In this document: piece by piece, positions 31,551 through 35,011 of the stretch | Layout: the number at the start of each line of letters is the position of its first letter | How positions within the stretch are numbered: position 1 is the first letter of the stretch | From: an uncultured Lachnospiraceae bacterium | GTDB taxonomy: Bacteria; Bacillota; Clostridia; Lachnospirales; Lachnospiraceae | Assembly: GCA_905234595.1 (NCBI GenBank) | Contig: CAJOID010000010.1 | Coordinates: 1 to 35,011, forward strand | Reading direction: 5' to 3' | Length of the DNA stretch: 35,011 bases | Notes under the pieces: model-generated | The model's database searches: none | What the model saw: the letters and a program-made list of their open reading frames with translations, nothing else | Told to the model about the DNA's origin: nothing | Made by a program: the position numbers and the translations under genes

Positions 31551-32909
31551 ATGGAGATGCTGTGCGGAAGATACAGAATCGGATCCCTGGCAGGACAGGG
31601 CGGATTCGGCAGTGTGTACAGAGGATATGATGAGAGCATGGAACGCGATGTGGCGATCAAGGTAGTGGAGGGTATAGGCGACCGCGAAGCGCGGATACTC
31701 AAGTCCCTCGATCATAAGGGGCTGCCCAGACTGTATGACATATACCGTGACCGCGACCACACATATATGATCATGGAATGGATAGAGGGTATAGACCTGG
31801 AGAGGTATATCACGACCCGCGGTGCCATGTCTGAGAAAAAGGCAGCGAACATAGGGACAGAACTGCTTAAGATCCTGAATTACCTGCACTCACTCCGTCC
31901 GGCCGTGATCTACCAGGATCTGAAACCCGCGAATATCATGCTGATGCCAGACGGACATATCAAACTCATTGATTTCGGGACCGCTCTGGTCATGAACTAC
32001 GGAGACGAAGCTAAGAACCTGGCCGGGACCGTGGGGTATGGCGCACCGGAGCAGAGAGGACTGTGCGGTGTGAGACACGCCGGAGTACAGAGTGATATCT
32101 ATGCCTGGGGTGCCGTGATGTACAGCTGCTTAAGCGGCAGGATGCTCAATAAGCCGCCATATACGATGGATAAGCCGCAGGTCGCCGCGCCGGGGATCTC
32201 GTACGGTATGGCTCATGTGATCTCCGGAGCCGTATCGAGGAATGAAAAGGACAGGTATCAGAGTGCCCGTGATGTGACCGAAGCACTCAGGAAGCGCAGA
32301 TACAGGGATGTTGTGTACAGAATGGGATTCATTGCTCTCATGTGCATGCTCACGGCTCCTTTTATCCTCGCCTGGTATATGGCACTGAATGACGGCATGT
32401 TCGGTGCTGCGGAAGCGCTGATCGCGGGGAGACATCTGCAGGATGTGTCCCACACGGGACTGTATCTGCGTGATCTGGGACTGCTGCTCGTGACCGGCGG
32501 GGTCATGCTGTGGGCATTTAAGAAGTTCCGGGGCAGACGGTTCATTAAGATCGACAGGAGCGTATATTTGAGTGCCCGCAGATATCCCGGATTGTGGATG
32601 GGTGCGCTGCTCGCCGGAGCCATATTCGGAGCAGGCATCGGAGGCGGGGGAGTACCCGTATCATACGCAGAGGAAGCGGTGGACACAGCCGGGATACTGC
32701 CTGTCAGCATCGCAGACGAGAACGGTAACAGGATGCTCCTTAAGTATGATGCCGTCTACAGCCCGGAGGGGGATCTGAGGCTGGTCATAGACCGTGATAT
32801 CCTGCGGGATAAGGGCGACGGATGCCTGACTCTGGCCTATTTTCCGGAGGGTGAAAGTGAGGCTTACAGCAGGAGCATTAATCTCCAAATCGACTCCCCG
32901 ATGTGGTAA
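31551..32909 (+). CDS. Membrane-bound eukaryotic-type Ser/Thr protein kinase
   Basis: The 452-aa protein has an N-terminal kinase domain (about residues 5-255): Gly loop AGQGGFGSVYRG, Lys37 (VAIKVV), catalytic loop IYQDLKPANIML with Asp123, metal Asp141 (LIDFGTA) and GTVGYGAPEQRG. The usual HRD triad reads YQD, so it lacks the activation-linked Arg. Two to three membrane spans follow (about 262-285, 305-323, 345-368), then an outer domain of about 75 residues with no PASTA repeat. ATG 31551 is 6 bases after GAGGAGG; ATG 31545 is immediately next to it and less likely. It pairs with the PP2C gene as a reversible phosphorylation switch. Confidence 0.9.
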   Translation: MEMLCGRYRIGSLAGQGGFGSVYRGYDESMERDVAIKVVEGIGDREARILKSLDHKGLPRLYDIYRDRDHTYMIMEWIEGIDLERYITTRGAMSEKKAANIGTELLKILNYLHSLRPAVIYQDLKPANIMLMPDGHIKLIDFGTALVMNYGDEAKNLAGTVGYGAPEQRGLCGVRHAGVQSDIYAWGAVMYSCLSGRMLNKPPYTMDKPQVAAPGISYGMAHVISGAVSRNEKDRYQSARDVTEALRKRRYRDVVYRMGFIALMCMLTAPFILAWYMALNDGMFGAAEALIAGRHLQDVSHTGLYLRDLGLLLVTGGVMLWAFKKFRGRRFIKIDRSVYLSARRYPGLWMGALLAGAIFGAGIGGGGVPVSYAEEAVDTAGILPVSIADENGNRMLLKYDAVYSPEGDLRLVIDRDILRDKGDGCLTLAYFPEGESEAYSRSINLQIDSPMW

Positions 32910-32912
32910 AAT
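32904..32912 (+). promoter_or_regulatory. Extended -10 element at the kinase stop codon, ahead of ispG
   Basis: TGG plus TAAAAT (32907-32912) includes the TAA stop of the kinase gene. The start is inferred near 32919, at the first of two tandem hairpins. A second possible -10, TATAAT at 32979-32984, lies closer to ispG but lacks a good -35. Confidence 0.4.
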
Positions 32913-32914
32913 TA

Positions 32915-32963
32915 GAGATGTGGCATAAATGCCACATCTCGTAAGAATGCAAAGCATTCTTAC
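32915..32963 (+). promoter_or_regulatory. Two tandem perfect hairpins upstream of ispG
   Basis: GAGATGTGGCA-TAAA-TGCCACATCTC (32915-32940, 11 bp) is followed at once by GTAAGAATGC-AAA-GCATTCTTAC (32941-32963, 10 bp). Neither has a T run, so they look more like RNA processing, stability or leader elements than a normal terminator. Confidence 0.7.
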
Positions 32964-33008
32964 AGGAATCCGGAAAAATATAATATCTGCCGGCAGAGCG
33001 GAGGGACC

Positions 33009-34070
33009 ATGTACAGAGACGAGACCAGGGTAATACATATCGGAGACAGGGTCATAGGGGGTGGGAATCCCATACTTATCCAGTCCATGACCAATACTCA
33101 CACGGAGGATGTAAAAGCCACCGTTGAGCAGATACAGCGTCTGGAGAAGGCAGGCTGTGAGATAATACGGTGCACCGTACCCACTCAGGAAGCTGCCGAA
33201 GCTCTGACTCAGATACGTAAGGAGATCAGTATACCGCTGGTCGCCGATATTCATTTTGACTATAAGATGGCCATAGCTGCCATGGAACACGGTGCCGATA
33301 AGATACGCATCAATCCCGGCAATATCGGCGGCCCCGATAAACTGCGCGAAGTGGTGAAGTGCGCGAAAGAGCGTAACATCCCCATCAGGGTGGGCGTCAA
33401 CTCGGGATCCCTGGAGAAGGATATAATAGCCAGATACGGTTCAGTGACAGCCGAGGGCATAGTGGAGAGTGCGCTTGATAAGGTGGCCATGATCGAAGAC
33501 ATGGATTATCACGAGATAGTGATAAGCATCAAGTCATCGGACGTGATGATGTGTGCACGGGCTCATGACCTGATCGCTGCCGGGACGAAATATCCCCTGC
33601 ATGTGGGCATCACCGAATCCGGTACGCTGTGGAGCGGCAATATCAAGTCGTCAGTAGGTCTCGGCATGATACTCTCCCGCGGTATAGGAGATACGATCAG
33701 GGTATCCCTGACCGGCGATCCGGTAGAGGAGATCCGTACGGCTAAACTCATACTCCGGACCCTCGGACTGCGTAAGGGCGGTATCGAAGTCGTCAGCTGT
33801 CCCACCTGCGGCAGGACTCAGATAGATCTGATAGGCCTGGCCAACCGCGTGGAGGCGATGTGTGCCGACATCCCGCTGGATATCAAGGTCGCAGTCATGG
33901 GATGCGTGGTCAACGGACCGGGCGAAGCCAGGGAAGCCGATATAGGCATAGCCGGCGGTATAGGCGAGGGACTTCTCATCAAGCACGGAGAAGTCATACG
34001 CAAGCTTCCCGAGAGCGAACTTCTGGATGCTCTCAGAGACGAACTTCTAAACTGGCAACAGACTGACTGA
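33009..34070 (+). CDS. ispG: 4-hydroxy-3-methylbut-2-enyl diphosphate synthase
   Basis: IspG (GcpE) is an iron-sulphur enzyme of the MEP route that converts MEcPP to HMBPP using reduced electron donors. The 353-aa protein shows the TIM-barrel start IQSMTNTHTEDVKATVEQI, VADIHFDYKMAIAA, RINPGNIGG, GVNSGSLEKDI and the 4Fe-4S cysteines Cys264 and Cys267 (SCPTCGRTQ) and Cys299 (MGCVVNGPGEAREADIG). The ATG follows GCGGAGGG. polC begins 5 bases after its stop. Confidence 0.97.
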   Translation: MYRDETRVIHIGDRVIGGGNPILIQSMTNTHTEDVKATVEQIQRLEKAGCEIIRCTVPTQEAAEALTQIRKEISIPLVADIHFDYKMAIAAMEHGADKIRINPGNIGGPDKLREVVKCAKERNIPIRVGVNSGSLEKDIIARYGSVTAEGIVESALDKVAMIEDMDYHEIVISIKSSDVMMCARAHDLIAAGTKYPLHVGITESGTLWSGNIKSSVGLGMILSRGIGDTIRVSLTGDPVEEIRTAKLILRTLGLRKGGIEVVSCPTCGRTQIDLIGLANRVEAMCADIPLDIKVAVMGCVVNGPGEAREADIGIAGGIGEGLLIKHGEVIRKLPESELLDALRDELLNWQQTD

Positions 34071-34075
34071 TACAG

Positions 34076-35011
34076 ATGGAACAGAAAGCTTTTTACGATG
34101 TATTCCCCCAAATTGAATTAGACGGGATATTGCACGATCTCTTTGACCGTGTGAATGTCGTGAACATATCCCAGACTTCGGACAGATCCCAGATACGTAT
34201 ATATCTCTCGAGCGATAAACTGATCACATATCAGCAGCTGGCCACCGTGAAGCGGAGCATCAGCAGACAGCTCATAAGCGCAGGCGCTCCGGAAGTGCTG
34301 CTGTATCCCAAGTTTCACCTCTCCGCGCAGTATGATCTGCCCAAACTCTACGATATCTACAAGGAATCGCTGTATGCCGAGATATATGACTACAGCAGGA
34401 TACTCTATGATCTGCTGAGCAATGCGCATGTGGAATTCCCGGCAGGGGATACCATGACGCTGACTTTTGAAGAAGGCTCTTACAGAGAAAAGAAAGTCCC
34501 CGAACTGGAGGACATGCTGCTCAAGATATTCACCGACAGATGCGGACTGGATGCGAAGATCATCATACAGTATGACCGAAGCACCGCCAGAGATGAATCC
34601 AAAGGCTGGACCGGCAGCTGGGTGGATGCCGCCATCAATCCGGACAGCCTCTCACATATCGTACCGGGAGCCGAACCTCCCTCACATGATGAGGAGGACC
34701 GTGATGCCGCCGGGGAATCCAAACCCAGACAGGAGAAGCGCAATCCGAAGATATCCCCGCTCAGACACAGCGAGGATCCGGCTGTCATATACGGCCGTGA
34801 TATTAAGGATGACTCGATCCCGATATCGGATCTGCAGGGTGAGATTGGCGACTGTGTGATACGCGGCATGATCACGTCCGTGGAGACCAAACAGATCAAG
34901 GGCGACAGGACCATAGTGACATTCATAGTCACCGATTTCGAAGACAGTATCAAATCCAAACTGTTCATTCACAACGACCAGGTTCTGGAATTATGCAATG
35001 ACTTAAAAAAA
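34076..35011 (+). CDS. polC: DNA polymerase III PolC-type alpha subunit, N-terminal part
   Basis: PolC is the replicative DNA polymerase of low-GC Gram-positives. The frame is open from ATG 34076 to the window end (312 codons, no stop), so the gene is cut by the edge. Visible are the N-terminal domain (MEQKAFYDVFPQIEL, poorly conserved), a second helical/beta region (to about residue 200), a charged linker (HDEEDRDAAGESKPRQEKR), the YGRDIKDDSIPISDL segment and the start of the OB-fold domain (IRGMITSVETKQIKGDRTIV). The exonuclease, PHP and polymerase regions lie outside. The ribosome binding site is weak, but it is only 5 bases from ispG, so translation is probably coupled. The ispG-polC order is a common one in Clostridia. 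Confidence 0.9.
   Translation, partial: MEQKAFYDVFPQIELDGILHDLFDRVNVVNISQTSDRSQIRIYLSSDKLITYQQLATVKRSISRQLISAGAPEVLLYPKFHLSAQYDLPKLYDIYKESLYAEIYDYSRILYDLLSNAHVEFPAGDTMTLTFEEGSYREKKVPELEDMLLKIFTDRCGLDAKIIIQYDRSTARDESKGWTGSWVDAAINPDSLSHIVPGAEPPSHDEEDRDAAGESKPRQEKRNPKISPLRHSEDPAVIYGRDIKDDSIPISDLQGEIGDCVIRGMITSVETKQIKGDRTIVTFIVTDFEDSIKSKLFIHNDQVLELCNDLKK

Noticed and set aside
32915-32963. Tandem hairpins as ordinary intrinsic terminators
   Set aside because: Neither stem is followed by a T run in either direction, so intrinsic termination is not well supported.

Overview
The window reads as a chromosomal segment of a Gram-positive, Clostridia-type bacterium, most likely a Lachnospiraceae-like member of the Firmicutes. 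This is inferred from family content and order: pyrH-frr-uppS-cdsA-dxr-rseP-...-ispG-polC, PolC-type polymerase, YerB/DUF3048 lipoprotein, AGGAGG-type ribosome binding sites and an MEP isoprenoid route. Base composition is about half G+C by eye, with a marked taste for the ATA isoleucine codon. No rRNA, tRNA, CRISPR array, transposase or phage gene was seen. All genes but one (a cold-shock gene) are on the + strand.

Layout. 162-4510: glycosyltransferase, histidinol-phosphate aminotransferase, small membrane exporter, SAM methyltransferase and the redox chaperone Hsp33. 4576-7152: a coiled-coil protein of unknown role, a strong terminator, then typA. 7187-10553: a class A penicillin-binding protein and a YigZ/IMPACT protein. 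10738-15087: mgtE, a CobA/CobO-like P-loop protein, dapA, dapB and a HisA of the eukaryotic (yeast HIS6) type. 15208-17550: cold-shock protein (minus strand), diverging from a catalytically dead M23-like membrane protein, then a DUF3048 lipoprotein. 17621-22216: alpha/beta hydrolase, a membrane-anchored MurF-like ligase, D-Ala-D-Ala ligase and a polysaccharide deacetylase. 22237-25998: bactofilin, pyrH, frr, uppS, cdsA. 26237-35011: dxr, the site-2 protease rseP, a three-gene signalling cassette (hybrid histidine kinase, PP2C phosphatase, Ser/Thr kinase), ispG and the start of polC.

How it fits together. Much of the window serves envelope construction: undecaprenyl and isoprenoid supply (dxr, ispG, uppS), phospholipid precursor (cdsA), peptidoglycan precursor (dapA/dapB, MurF-like, ddl), polymerisation (PBP1A) and remodelling or shape (M23-like, deacetylase, bactofilin). 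The signalling cassette sits between rseP and ispG, genes that are commonly close neighbours in Firmicutes.

Most unusual non-coding content. Two structured, inverted-repeat-bounded elements (10567-10706 and 26004-26211) are relatives of each other in opposite orientation. The second carries a 72-bp tandem duplication and is flanked by a TTAC direct repeat. They look like one family of small non-coding mobile or RNA-forming elements. In addition, several promoters share an extended -10 (TGn-TAnnnT). Two of them lie so close to the ATG that the transcript should be leaderless, and three use the upstream gene's TGA stop codon as the TGn.
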